A stretch of DNA of 64,000 bases from Flavobacteriaceae bacterium (GTDB lineage Bacteria > Bacteroidota > Bacteroidia > Flavobacteriales > Flavobacteriaceae). The stretch covers positions 51,922 to 115,921 of the forward strand of contig NVXD01000007.1 of the NCBI GenBank assembly GCA_002746415.1, read 5' to 3'. The position numbers and the translations under genes are program-made. Numbering within the stretch: position 1 is the first letter of the stretch; each line of letters begins with the position of its first letter. Under the pieces are notes generated by a model, which was not told where the DNA came from, made no database searches, and worked only from the letters and a program-made list of their open reading frames with translations. Positions 53,181 to 61,788 of this stretch are shown piece after piece.

Positions 53181-54046
53181 TATGCATTAATCTCCATATA
53201 AAAGCGACTTCTATACGCCAAAGGACGTTCTCCTACTATTTTTTTAAAATATTTACTAAACATAGAGGCATTAGAAAAACCTGAATCTATAGCTACTATA
53301 CCTATTGGCAAATTTGTATTGGCCAACATAGTACAGGCTTCATTTATTCTATAATCTATTAAGGCTTGCTTAAAAGACCTGCCTGTATTTTTTAGAAAAA
53401 ATCTGCAAAATGAACTTTCTGTCATGCCTATGTTATTGGCCACTTCTTGGGTGGTAATTTTTTGCATAAAGTCTTCTCTTATTATAGCGTATACTTTTTG
53501 CAATCTAAAGGTACTTTCAGGAGTTGCGACTAAATAAGAACTTGCCCGTAAACTTGTTGTAGTATTCTTGGCTGTTTTATTTAATAATGTAAAAAGAGCC
53601 ATTAATCGGTCAAATGTATTCATTTGAAACATTTTTTTTATCTCATTCCCTAATTCATGCTTTTGCTTGCCACGAATGTATAATCCAGTGGACGATTTTT
53701 TTAAAAGTTGCTCCACTTGTTCAAATTCTGGAAAAAAAGTCTTCATTTCACTAATATGTGACCCATCAAACAAAATCACATACTGCTCATAATCTGAAGA
53801 TTCATACCCATAATATAAGGTGTTATGCGGTATTTTAGGTCCCAACATCACCAAATCACCGTCATTGTACATACTTATTCTATGCCCAATAAATCGTTTT
53901 CCTTTTCCATGTGGGACATAGGCAATCTCATACTCAGGATGAAAATGCCAAAAGTTATCATATTCAATGTTTCCAGACTTACTATACTCGACTAAAAAAG
54001 AAGTGTTTTTTGGAGGAATAATATGCTGCAAAAATGGTTTTTTCAT
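53180..54046 (-). CDS. AraC-family transcriptional regulator with cupin sensor
   Basis: This 288-residue protein has an N-terminal cupin (FWHFHPEYEIAYVPHGKGKRF, DLVMLGPKIPHNTLY) and a C-terminal pair of helix-turn-helix motifs (TTQEVANNIGMTESSFCRFF and ASMFSKYFKKIVGERPLAYR). Such regulators sense small molecules and activate catabolic genes. It is alone between htpG and the SemiSWEET pair and divergent from the latter. The hydroxyproline operon in this window has no adjacent regulator, and this is a candidate only by type, not by position. Confidence 0.92.
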   Translation of the reverse strand: MKKPFLQHIIPPKNTSFLVEYSKSGNIEYDNFWHFHPEYEIAYVPHGKGKRFIGHRISMYNDGDLVMLGPKIPHNTLYYGYESSDYEQYVILFDGSHISEMKTFFPEFEQVEQLLKKSSTGLYIRGKQKHELGNEIKKMFQMNTFDRLMALFTLLNKTAKNTTTSLRASSYLVATPESTFRLQKVYAIIREDFMQKITTQEVANNIGMTESSFCRFFLKNTGRSFKQALIDYRINEACTMLANTNLPIGIVAIDSGFSNASMFSKYFKKIVGERPLAYRSRFYMEINA

Positions 54047-54145
54047 ACTAAATTGTTTACTAACTAATATTAATAAGACAATCTAATAGTAAAAATAGCG
54101 AAAATATGCATAGTGATCCTTTATTTAATACAAGATCTTTGCTTC

Positions 54146-54409
54146 ATGAATACTGTAAACATCATCGGAAATATTGCTGCATTGCTAACTACCATTAGTT
54201 TTTTACCTCAGGCATTAAAAACCATAAAAACCAAAAACACAAAAGGCTTATCATTACCTATGTACATACTTTTTATTTCTGGTGTATTTCTTTGGATTAT
54301 ATATGGTGTGTACAGCTGGCAAATTCCCATTATCGTAGGAAACGTATTAACATTTTTACTGGCAGGCGTCATATTGACATATAAATTATTGGACCTCAAT
54401 AAAAAATGA
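54146..54409 (+). CDS. SemiSWEET-type sugar transporter (PQ-loop)
   Basis: This 87-residue membrane protein has three transmembrane helices and the PQ motif in ISFLPQALKTIKT, followed by KGLSLPMYILFISG. SemiSWEETs dimerise to form facilitative sugar channels. ATG 54146 (MNTVNIIGNIA) fits the family; an earlier ATG at 54113 would add 11 residues. It overlaps the next gene by 4 bp (ATGA), linking sugar entry to a HAD phosphatase of the beta-phosphoglucomutase type. Confidence 0.9.
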   Translation: MNTVNIIGNIAALLTTISFLPQALKTIKTKNTKGLSLPMYILFISGVFLWIIYGVYSWQIPIIVGNVLTFLLAGVILTYKLLDLNKK

Positions 54410-55068
54410 GAAAAATAAAGGCTATTATTTTTGATTTTGACGGCACCTTAGTTGACTCTGAGAACATCCATTACCAAAGCTGGAATACAGTCCTAATATC
54501 TTTTCATTATGAATTGAGTTCCAGGGACTATTTTGAGAATCTGGCCGGGGTTCCTACACTAGGAAATGCGTCTTATGTCAAAGTAAAATATGCTCTTAAG
54601 CAAAATATAACAACACTTGTAGACTTAAAGGAACAGGCAACCACAAAAATTATGGCTACAGAAAGGGTTCGTTTCATGCCTTATGCCAAAGAATTGCTTG
54701 ATTTTCTTTATCAAAAGAATATTCCAATGTCCATAGTAACTGGTAGCTCGCGAAAAGAATTAGATCCTTTTTTAACAAGCGAAAACATACGTCATTACTT
54801 TAAGCATACGATTACTAGAGATGATGTTAACTTGAGCAAACCTAACCCAGAAGGCTACTTAAAATGTGCGCAACTTATGGGTTTTAAGAAAACAGACTAT
54901 TTGGTATTAGAAGATACACAAGGCGGCATTGCCGCTGCAAAAGCTGCTAATTTAACCTGTTTTGGAATACAAAGTGATACAAGCTTGCACCACAAACTAC
55001 AAGGTGCGGACACTATATTTGCCAACCTAGAAGAAGCCTTCCTGCATTTTAAACCCATAGTACTATAA
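54406..55068 (+). CDS. HAD-IA hydrolase, beta-phosphoglucomutase-like
   Basis: This 220-residue protein has motif I IFDFDGTLVDSENIH, motif II TGSSRKEL, motif III lysine SKPNPEGYL and motif IV VLEDTQGGIAAAKAA. The helical cap is of the C1 type. Beta-phosphoglucomutase, sugar-phosphate phosphatase and phosphoglycolate phosphatase are all possible. Its ATGA overlap with the SemiSWEET gene supports a sugar-phosphate substrate. A hairpin terminator lies 170 bp downstream, leaving an unusually long 3' untranslated stretch. Confidence 0.9.
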   Translation: MRKIKAIIFDFDGTLVDSENIHYQSWNTVLISFHYELSSRDYFENLAGVPTLGNASYVKVKYALKQNITTLVDLKEQATTKIMATERVRFMPYAKELLDFLYQKNIPMSIVTGSSRKELDPFLTSENIRHYFKHTITRDDVNLSKPNPEGYLKCAQLMGFKKTDYLVLEDTQGGIAAAKAANLTCFGIQSDTSLHHKLQGADTIFANLEEAFLHFKPIVL

Positions 55069-55238
55069 ATCTTCTCTCTTACCCTCTCTTTAAGTCTTAA
55101 TTTAACAATTTTAGAAGTCTCTCTTTACCATTCCTCAAAATGTGTATTCACCAATTAGGTCATATTTAATGTAAAAAATTGTGGCTTTTAAGGAGAAGCT
55201 TTGAATTGATATAATTATAACCATTTATTTTTCATAGT

Positions 55239-55268
55239 CCAACATTTCATGTTGGGGTTTTTTATTTT
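55239..55268 (+). terminator. Hairpin terminator before the DoxX gene
   Basis: CCAACAT (55239-55245) pairs with ATGTTGG (55249-55255) around TTC, followed by GGTTTTTTATTTT. It ends the SemiSWEET-HAD transcript; the 170 bp before it hold no gene. Confidence 0.8.
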
Positions 55269-55281
55269 CTATATTTAAAGC

Positions 55282-55641
55282 ATGAATTATCCATGGCACT
55301 TATATAGCATGGCAATACTATACATCGCTGCAGGAATCATGCATTTTATAAAACCAAAAATGTACCTGAGAATTTTACCTCGATATTTGCCGCACCCTAG
55401 ACTTTTGGTTGTTGCGAGTGGTATTGTTGAAATAGTATTGGGAATTGGCATATGCATTCCTGTTTTTAAAGATTTTTTCATCTATGGAATCATTGGCATG
55501 TTGACTGTATTTCTTTTGGTACATTTTTACATGCTTTCAGGTGAAAAAGCATCAGCCGGTATTCCAAAGTGGATTCTAGTGTTACGCATCCCCCTTCAAT
55601 TTCTATTGGCATTCTGGGCCTATTCCTATTTAAAAGATTAA
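55282..55641 (+). CDS. DoxX-like four-helix membrane protein
   Basis: This 119-residue protein has four hydrophobic segments: LYSMAILYIAAGIMHFI, LLVVASGIVEIVLGIGICI, IYGIIGMLTVFLLVHFYML and WILVLRIPLQFLLAFWAYSY. The helix-1 HF and central E residues are typical of DoxX/MauE-like proteins. These are small inner-membrane proteins, variously linked to thiosulfate or thiol metabolism; no redox gene is adjacent here. It starts 14 bp after the terminator's T-tract, so its promoter must overlap the preceding hairpin region. Confidence 0.85.
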   Translation: MNYPWHLYSMAILYIAAGIMHFIKPKMYLRILPRYLPHPRLLVVASGIVEIVLGIGICIPVFKDFFIYGIIGMLTVFLLVHFYMLSGEKASAGIPKWILVLRIPLQFLLAFWAYSYLKD

Positions 55642-56008
55642 CAACATAAGAAAATCCCGTGTTATAATGCTAACGACATACAAAATGTTCACTATTATAT
55701 CTTATTGCAATTGAATCATGGCTTTCATCGTAAAAATACTTTCAATTACGCTTTTAAAATAATATTAGAACCACAGCCTCACCTAACAAAGAGGCAACTT
55801 AAAGAACAACCATATAAATTGACCAAAATTTAGTAGTCCCGATTCCTGAAAAACACACTTTTCTGTAGTACTGATTCTTGAAAAATTCATAAAAAATATT
55901 ATAAAATAGGGTGTTTCGTCCTATTTTCTGAAATCAATACCTTTTGCTATAATAACTTCTTTACATCTCTAGCCAAAATAGCAACCTTTGTGCATTAAAT
56001 CCTACAAT
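55642..56008. other. 367-bp gene-free stretch
   Basis: No frame of any length looks coding. It is very AT-rich and contains a pair of 20-bp direct repeats (55834-55885) but no clear terminator after the DoxX gene. Confidence 0.6.
55834..55885. repeat. Imperfect 20-bp direct repeat pair
   Basis: TAGTCCCGATTCCTGAAAAA (55834-55853) and TAGTACTGATTCTTGAAAAA (55866-55885) match at 17 of 20 positions, spaced 32 bp start to start, about three helical turns. Confidence 0.75.
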
Positions 56009-56218
56009 ATGTTAAAAGGAGCAAATAAATATTTATGTTTATTTCTATTAATAATATGGTCAACATTTATAGTTTGGGAAATACAAGTAAGGGAATGGTT
56101 GTCTTATGAAACTGAATTTATTTTTAGAGCTGACTTAGTAATAATACTACCCATTCTTATTTTGCTTTCGTTATATGTGACCTACATCATTATGAATCAA
56201 AAAAACAAGCGGTCATGA
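56009..56218 (+). CDS. Small hypothetical membrane protein
   Basis: This 69-residue protein starts at ATG 56009 (MLKGANKYLCLFLLII) and has two hydrophobic segments with an acidic patch between them (WEIQVREWLSYETEF). The second segment, VIILPILILLSLYVTYIIM, ends in a basic tail. I do not recognise the family. It overlaps the next gene by 4 bp (ATGA), so the two form a unit. A longer start at 55988 is unlikely because it precedes the first likely ribosome landing site. Confidence 0.6.
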   Translation: MLKGANKYLCLFLLIIWSTFIVWEIQVREWLSYETEFIFRADLVIILPILILLSLYVTYIIMNQKNKRS

Positions 56219-56628
56219 AATTGGTAGAATTAAACCCGTCTGGTTATTTTGACCCATGGGAGCCTAGTAAAATTGAAGAATTAAAGAATATGAACACCAA
56301 TGAACCTTTGGGACAGCATCTTTTGTTTGAAAATGATACTATTAAACTTTGGGATATTTCATTAGAACCAAAAGAAAGACTCCCTTTCCGTATTCAAAAA
56401 ACCGATTATAGCTGGATTTGTTTAACAGGCGGACTTGCAATTTCACGCTTTTCAGATGGAAAAATATGTTTAATTAGAGTAGATCAAGAAGAAACTGGCT
56501 ATTGGGAATTTAAAGAAAATCAATTAGTATGTGATTTGGAAAACGTTGGGGATGAGGTCATAAAAATCAATATTATGGAGCATAAACCTGTAAAAGAAAA
56601 TATCCAAATACAAAATACAAACAAGTAA
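56215..56628 (+). CDS. Hypothetical cupin-like protein
   Basis: This 137-residue soluble protein has no signal. The pattern HLLFENDTIKLWDISLEPKERLPF, then DYSWICLTGGLAISRFSDGK, resembles the double-stranded beta-helix of a small cupin, in which LWDISLEPKERLPFR stands where H-x-H usually occurs; the metal histidines appear absent. I do not know its function. It is translationally coupled by an ATGA overlap to the preceding small membrane protein and followed by a 131-bp gap to a membrane AraC regulator. Confidence 0.65.
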   Translation: MKLVELNPSGYFDPWEPSKIEELKNMNTNEPLGQHLLFENDTIKLWDISLEPKERLPFRIQKTDYSWICLTGGLAISRFSDGKICLIRVDQEETGYWEFKENQLVCDLENVGDEVIKINIMEHKPVKENIQIQNTNK

Positions 56629-56759
56629 TACTACTGTTTAAGCTAGTTCAACCAACTAAAGAAACTTGATTTAACCAATTGATTGTTAGCACTTTTTAAG
56701 TCGAACAAATCAAAATTTACCTTATCTTTATTATTGTTTAAGCCGGTTACTTTCGTTTT

Positions 56760-57854
56760 ATGGATATTAATTATAATATCATCTCTTTAATTGAAACCTT
56801 AGGGTTTGTCCAAGGAGTTATCCTGGGACTCATCCTTCTTATAATCAGTTATAAAAAACAGAAAACAACCATTTTTTTGAGCTTATTTATCCTGGCTTTT
56901 TCTTTCCATTTTGTGCCCATTATTTTAGAAGATTTACATATCATAAAAAACTATCCCATATTAACCTTACCACCATTTAATGCGACATGGATAGCGCTAC
57001 CCTTATTTTTTATTTACATCCATAAAATATCTATTTTCTCTCAAGAGAAAACTCCATACTGGGTATTGTATCCAGGTCTCCTTGTATATATATTTCAATT
57101 AGTTGTTTTTTTATTACCCGTTGAAACCAAGTTAGAAATAAAGAACAGTCCGTTTACAAACATGTTTTTTATCCTTGGCCTTTTATACGTGATTAGTCTT
57201 GCTATTTATACTATAAACTATATTCGCAGACATAATAAAGAGGTGAAAAACCAATATTCATCCATGGAACATAAAGATTTGCGTTGGGCAAACTTTTTTC
57301 TCATTTGCTTAATTGTGCCTGCCTTACTGGTACTAAGATCCCATTTTATTGCCCCTACATACAATTTTCGAATCGTCACGGCTTGTATTGCTGTGTCCCT
57401 AATCTATTGGGTGACCATTAAAGGGGGCATGCAATTAAACATTCCTCCAATATTACCAAAAAGAGCTAACCCCTCGGAAACACAGGCAAGTATTTCAGAA
57501 GAAGTGCTACAGGACATTGTTACCCAAACAGAGAAGTTTATAATTTCTTCAGAAGCCTATAAAAGTAAAGAGCTCACCATAGTTGAGATTGCTGAAGAAT
57601 TAAAGGTACACCCGAGGCGCGTTTCAACTGCCATAAATAAAATCAGTAAAAAGAATTTCAATTCTTATATCAATAAATTTCGTATTGATGAAGCCAAAAA
57701 ACTAATTCTAGAACTAGAAACCAATAATTTAAGTGTGGAAGGAATTGGATCTGAAGTCGGTTTTCATAGTAAAAGTGCCTTTTATTCCGCTTTTAAAAAA
57801 AATACCAACACTACTCCATCAGAATATAAAAATCAATATTCTAAAATATCGTAA
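56760..57854 (+). CDS. Membrane-bound AraC-family regulator
   Basis: This 364-residue protein has about seven N-terminal transmembrane segments (residues 12-220; for example GVILGLILLIISY and WIALPLFFIYIHK). A linker is followed by a C-terminal AraC DNA-binding domain (ELTIVEIAEELKVHPRRVST, GIGSEVGFHSKSAFYSAFKK, TTPSEYKNQYS). This 7TM-AraC design is common in Bacteroidota and suggests sensing of an envelope signal by a membrane domain with direct gene control. A strong hairpin terminator follows 12 bp after the stop. Confidence 0.9.
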   Translation: MDINYNIISLIETLGFVQGVILGLILLIISYKKQKTTIFLSLFILAFSFHFVPIILEDLHIIKNYPILTLPPFNATWIALPLFFIYIHKISIFSQEKTPYWVLYPGLLVYIFQLVVFLLPVETKLEIKNSPFTNMFFILGLLYVISLAIYTINYIRRHNKEVKNQYSSMEHKDLRWANFFLICLIVPALLVLRSHFIAPTYNFRIVTACIAVSLIYWVTIKGGMQLNIPPILPKRANPSETQASISEEVLQDIVTQTEKFIISSEAYKSKELTIVEIAEELKVHPRRVSTAINKISKKNFNSYINKFRIDEAKKLILELETNNLSVEGIGSEVGFHSKSAFYSAFKKNTNTTPSEYKNQYSKIS

Positions 57855-57866
57855 AAAATAATTGTT

Positions 57867-57905
57867 TGCCTTGTTAAAAACTGAATTAACACAAGGCATT
57901 TTTTT
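57867..57905 (+). terminator. Hairpin terminator after the membrane AraC gene
   Basis: TGCCTTGT pairs with ACAAGGCA (outer 8 bp), with further TTAA/TTAA pairing inside, followed by seven T. It lies directly before the MOSC gene. Confidence 0.88.
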
Positions 57906-57916
57906 ATCTTTATCCC

Positions 57917-58552
57917 ATGAAGATTATTTCAACAAATATTGGTAAAGCAACTACAATTCAGTGGAATGGCAAAGAAGAAGAAACCGGAATATTTAAATAT
58001 CCATGTTCCGAGCCATTATTTATTGGAAAAACTAATGTTTCCAAAGATACCGTTATAGACCGTGTGCATCATGGAGGAATAAACAAGGCGTGCTATCTTT
58101 TTTCTAGTGATCATTATGATTATTGGAAAAAATTATATCCAGACTTAAAATGGAATTGGGGCATGTTTGGTGAGAACCTAACCATTGAAGGGATGGATGA
58201 ATCTCAAATGCGTATTGGTGATACATATCAAATAGGAACTGCTTTGGTACAAGTTTCACAACCGCGGGAACCTTGTTATAAACTGGGTATTCGTTTTGAC
58301 AATCAAAACATTTTAAAACAATTTATAGACCATGGCTATCCAGGGACTTATGTCAGGGTATTAAAAGAAGGTACTGCAAAGAAAGGTGATGTATTAGAAA
58401 TGGTTGAGCAATCACCGAATGAGCTCACTGTAAGGCAGTTTTATGAACTATTGTTTACTAGGCAGAAAGATTTGAATATACTACAACTTGCAATTGATAA
58501 TACCGCACTTCCATTATATAAAAGAGAGCGATTAAAAAAGTTTCTCAAGTAG
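57917..58552 (+). CDS. MOSC-domain protein (YiiM-like)
   Basis: This 211-residue protein has a beta-barrel MOSC domain with the conserved cysteine in SQPREPCYKLGIRF at about residue 120 and the signature MFGENLTIEGMDE. MOSC proteins handle molybdenum-cofactor sulfur or reduce hydroxylated compounds (YiiM for 6-N-hydroxylaminopurine). The C-terminal part (RQFYELLFTRQKDLN) is the 3-alpha domain of this subgroup. The ATG follows a T-tract with only 11 bp between, so the promoter must overlap the terminator. It is convergent with an S1/P1 nuclease gene 91 bp away. Confidence 0.9.
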   Translation: MKIISTNIGKATTIQWNGKEEETGIFKYPCSEPLFIGKTNVSKDTVIDRVHHGGINKACYLFSSDHYDYWKKLYPDLKWNWGMFGENLTIEGMDESQMRIGDTYQIGTALVQVSQPREPCYKLGIRFDNQNILKQFIDHGYPGTYVRVLKEGTAKKGDVLEMVEQSPNELTVRQFYELLFTRQKDLNILQLAIDNTALPLYKRERLKKFLK

Positions 58553-58643
58553 GGAACTAGTCCAACGTTAGCAAACCAATGGTATTAAAAGTATGAAATA
58601 CATAGTTCGAGACTTTTTTTATCTCAAAACCTGATGTGAGTTC

Positions 58644-59417
58644 CTATTTAAAAAGGTCATTTAATACTTTGGCCAACCGTACCCCTCCTTTTTGTAATTG
58701 ATTTTCTACTGTACCCCAATACTTATAACTGTATTTATAACCCAATTTTTCTCCAACAGTAACAGAATCATACAATTCATTTGCTAATTCTTGAGATTCC
58801 TCAACCCAGTCATAAATAGTTCCGCTTTGGATTATTTTAAGTTCTTTTTTAGCCAGTTTAGGGAGTTTGTTTGCCAATTCAGTATAACTCAAACCATAAT
58901 CATTAATCATATTAGAATCCCATAGTCTATGTAAATTACTTGCCCTCCCAAACCATTCAACCTGTATATCATTACCTCCTCTATCTTCTAAACGTCCTGC
59001 ATGCATGGGTTGATGCAAATCTCCAATCAAATGAACCAGCATTTTTAAATAAAAAATCTGGTCCGCTTTTGTACTCTTTTCATCCTTTATTATAGCAATA
59101 CATTTTTGGATTCCAACCATTATATCCCCAGATTCATCTGGTTCAACATCAGTATATTTTTTATCGGCAGGAAAATTAACAAAGTGCCAAGCAAAAAACT
59201 TGGAAAAACTTCTATCTGCCTTAATTTCATCAGCGAAATTGGCTATTGAAGCCAAGCTTTCTGTGCCCAACAAATTCTTAAGCGCTCTTTTTGTCTTTCC
59301 ACTTATATATTCTTGTGCAACTTCACCTATAACTCTATGTCCGGTTTTTGACCAAGCCATATCATTGCTAAAAGAAAATTGAATTGAAAGCAAAATTAGA
59401 ATACATACCTTTTTCAT
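58644..59417 (-). CDS. Secreted S1/P1-family zinc nuclease
   Basis: With start ATG 59417 the protein is 257 residues, with signal peptide KKVCILILLSIQFSFSN. The mature N-terminus AWSKTGHRVIGEVAQ supplies the tryptophan and histidine zinc ligands. HFVNFP, HLIGDLHQPMHAG and GGNDIQVEWFG with NLHRLWDSNMI complete the trinuclear zinc site. It degrades single-stranded DNA and RNA, probably for nutrient phosphate and nucleosides. It is exported and stands alone, divergent from the DUF5916 gene, with about 170 bp between starts. Confidence 0.93.
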   Translation of the reverse strand: MKKVCILILLSIQFSFSNDMAWSKTGHRVIGEVAQEYISGKTKRALKNLLGTESLASIANFADEIKADRSFSKFFAWHFVNFPADKKYTDVEPDESGDIMVGIQKCIAIIKDEKSTKADQIFYLKMLVHLIGDLHQPMHAGRLEDRGGNDIQVEWFGRASNLHRLWDSNMINDYGLSYTELANKLPKLAKKELKIIQSGTIYDWVEESQELANELYDSVTVGEKLGYKYSYKYWGTVENQLQKGGVRLAKVLNDLFK

Positions 59418-59588
59418 ATCAAAGAGATTTATCCAAAAATAAAGAATCATGAGCATAAGCTATAGTTAATAATCACAATCTTTTGCATTTACTTTCTGGC
59501 TCTGAAAACATTACCATTTCCAATAAAAATTTGGGATTTTTTTAACGCTTTAATCGCTTAAATTTGATCTTCCAAACTTAAAAAAAAT

Positions 59589-61787
59589 ATGGCAAAATTT
59601 TCTTACTGCCTTTGCTTCTTATTCTTTAGCATCTCCTGTCTTGCACAAAACGAAGACAAAAATTTTACCGTCAAATACATCTCTGAAAACATAACTGCTG
59701 ATGGAATTCTTGATGAACCCATATGGGAAACAGCTGAAAGCGCACATGACTTTTGGCAATATTTTCCTGAAGATTCCAAACATGCCCAACAACAATCTGA
59801 TATAAAAATGCTGATTGATGATGAAAATCTTTATATCGGAATTAAGATAAATGCTGCTGGCAAAAATTATACCATTCCTTCTTTAAAAAGAGACTTTAGA
59901 GCAGGCGGAAGTGATAACATTACACTAATGTTCGACACTTTTAATGATGGAACAAATGCCTTTTTATTCGGCATAAATCCATACGGTGTTCGCAGAGAAG
60001 GCCAAGTTTCTGGAGGAGGCACAAATAGAAGGGGATTCAATATAACATGGGACGTAAAATGGCAAGGCGAATCTAAAATATATGATGATTATTATACTTC
60101 GGAAATAATCATCCCGCTTACTTCCTTCAAATTTAAAGAAGGAGAGACAAAATGGGGTTTTAACTCCTATCGGTTTGACACGCAATCCAATGAACGTAGT
60201 ACATGGGTGCGTATTCCACAAAATCAACTCATATTTGGTACTGCTTTTATGGGGAGTATGGTTTTTGAAAAACCCCTTGGTAAATCACGAACACCAATGG
60301 CATTCATTCCATATATAAACACTAGCAGTCATAGCGATTTTGATGCCGATCAAAATCAATCCAATTTTAAAGTTGGTGGTGATTTAAAAATAGCAATAGG
60401 AAATAGCATGAATTTGGATATTACTGTAAATCCAGATTTTTCACAAGTTGAGGTAGATGATCAAATCACCAACCTTACCCGATTTGAAGTTTCCTTACCT
60501 GAAAAAAGACAATTTTTTATTGATAACAGTGATTTATTCTCAAGTTTTGGAGGGGCTAGGGACGCTAACCCGTTTTTTTCTAGACGTATTGGAATTGCAA
60601 AGGATACAGCTGGGAATTCCGTAGAAAATAAAATCATTGGTGGAGTACGCTTAAGTGGTAAACTAACAGAAGACTGGCGATTAGGCTTTATGAGCATTCA
60701 GACAGAAGAAGATACTGAAAATGAGATTGCCTCCAATAACAATACAATGCTTGCCCTTCAGAGAAAAGTATTTTCCAGATCTAACATTGGTTTTTTCTTT
60801 ATCAATCGAGAATCTTTTAAAGATTATGATTTTATTGACGAAGAAGATACCTATAATAGGGTAATAGGGATAGATTACAATTTAGCGTCTGCCAATAATA
60901 TCTGGAATGGTAGAATTTACACCCATAAATCTTTTCAACCCAATAGCGGTGGAAAAGATCTTTCATCCGGCCTTTTTCTAAATTACAACACACGCAAATA
61001 CAATATTTTAACGGATTTAGTATATGTAGGAGACGACTTTAGGTCGGATCTTGGTTTTATTAGAAGGACAGATATTTTAAAATTTGTTACAGGTGTAGAG
61101 CGTATTTTTTGGCCAAGCAGAGGAACGATAAATAAACACAGTTTTCAAATTTTTAAAATTTTTATTTGGCAGCCTGAAATGGATTATAAAAATACCGACT
61201 ATAATATCATGAGCACATGGAGTGCAGAGTTTAAGAATCAGTCTCGAATAAATATTGGAATGGCCAATAGATACACCTTTTTAACGGACGAATTTGACCC
61301 TACAAATACGGATGATGCCATCTCCATACCAGCAGACCAGGGATATCATTATACCAATTTTAGTGTAGAATACAGATCAGATCGTAGACAAGTATTTTCT
61401 TATGAACTTAGCCCATCATTTGGAAAATTTTTCAATGGAAACAGGTATTCAATGGAAGGAGAGTTTAGTATGCGTTTTCAACCAAAAGTGATGCTTTCCC
61501 TTGCCCTTAATTATGATAAAATTGAGCTTCCCGACCCATATCCAAGTGCCAACATATGGCTAATAAGTCCCAAAGTAGATGTAACTTTTAGTAAATCCAT
61601 TTTCTGGACAACTTTGGTGCAATATAGTAACCAAAGGGATAATTTAGGGTTCAACTCTAGACTACAATGGCGTTTTGCGCCTTTATCGGATCTTTTCATT
61701 GTTTACAATGACAATTACTATGTCAATAGTTTTAGTCCAAAATTCCGATCGATCAACTTAAAATTAACGTACTGGTTAAATATTTAA
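59589..61787 (+). CDS. DUF5916 outer-membrane protein with CBM9-like domain
   Basis: This 732-residue protein has a signal peptide (FSYCLCFLFFSISCLAQ). An N-terminal carbohydrate-binding family 9-like domain at residues 25-215 opens FTVKYISENITADGILDEPIW and contains GFNSYRFDTQSNERSTWVRIP. A long DUF5916 region (NPDFSQVEVDDQITNLTRFEVSLPEKR in pieces) follows, ending in barrel-like strands with a final FRSINLKLTYWLNI. Function is unknown; it is probably in the outer membrane. One base pair separates its stop from the HAD gene start, so they are co-transcribed. Confidence 0.88.
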   Translation: MAKFSYCLCFLFFSISCLAQNEDKNFTVKYISENITADGILDEPIWETAESAHDFWQYFPEDSKHAQQQSDIKMLIDDENLYIGIKINAAGKNYTIPSLKRDFRAGGSDNITLMFDTFNDGTNAFLFGINPYGVRREGQVSGGGTNRRGFNITWDVKWQGESKIYDDYYTSEIIIPLTSFKFKEGETKWGFNSYRFDTQSNERSTWVRIPQNQLIFGTAFMGSMVFEKPLGKSRTPMAFIPYINTSSHSDFDADQNQSNFKVGGDLKIAIGNSMNLDITVNPDFSQVEVDDQITNLTRFEVSLPEKRQFFIDNSDLFSSFGGARDANPFFSRRIGIAKDTAGNSVENKIIGGVRLSGKLTEDWRLGFMSIQTEEDTENEIASNNNTMLALQRKVFSRSNIGFFFINRESFKDYDFIDEEDTYNRVIGIDYNLASANNIWNGRIYTHKSFQPNSGGKDLSSGLFLNYNTRKYNILTDLVYVGDDFRSDLGFIRRTDILKFVTGVERIFWPSRGTINKHSFQIFKIFIWQPEMDYKNTDYNIMSTWSAEFKNQSRINIGMANRYTFLTDEFDPTNTDDAISIPADQGYHYTNFSVEYRSDRRQVFSYELSPSFGKFFNGNRYSMEGEFSMRFQPKVMLSLALNYDKIELPDPYPSANIWLISPKVDVTFSKSIFWTTLVQYSNQRDNLGFNSRLQWRFAPLSDLFIVYNDNYYVNSFSPKFRSINLKLTYWLNI

Positions 61788-61788
61788 T

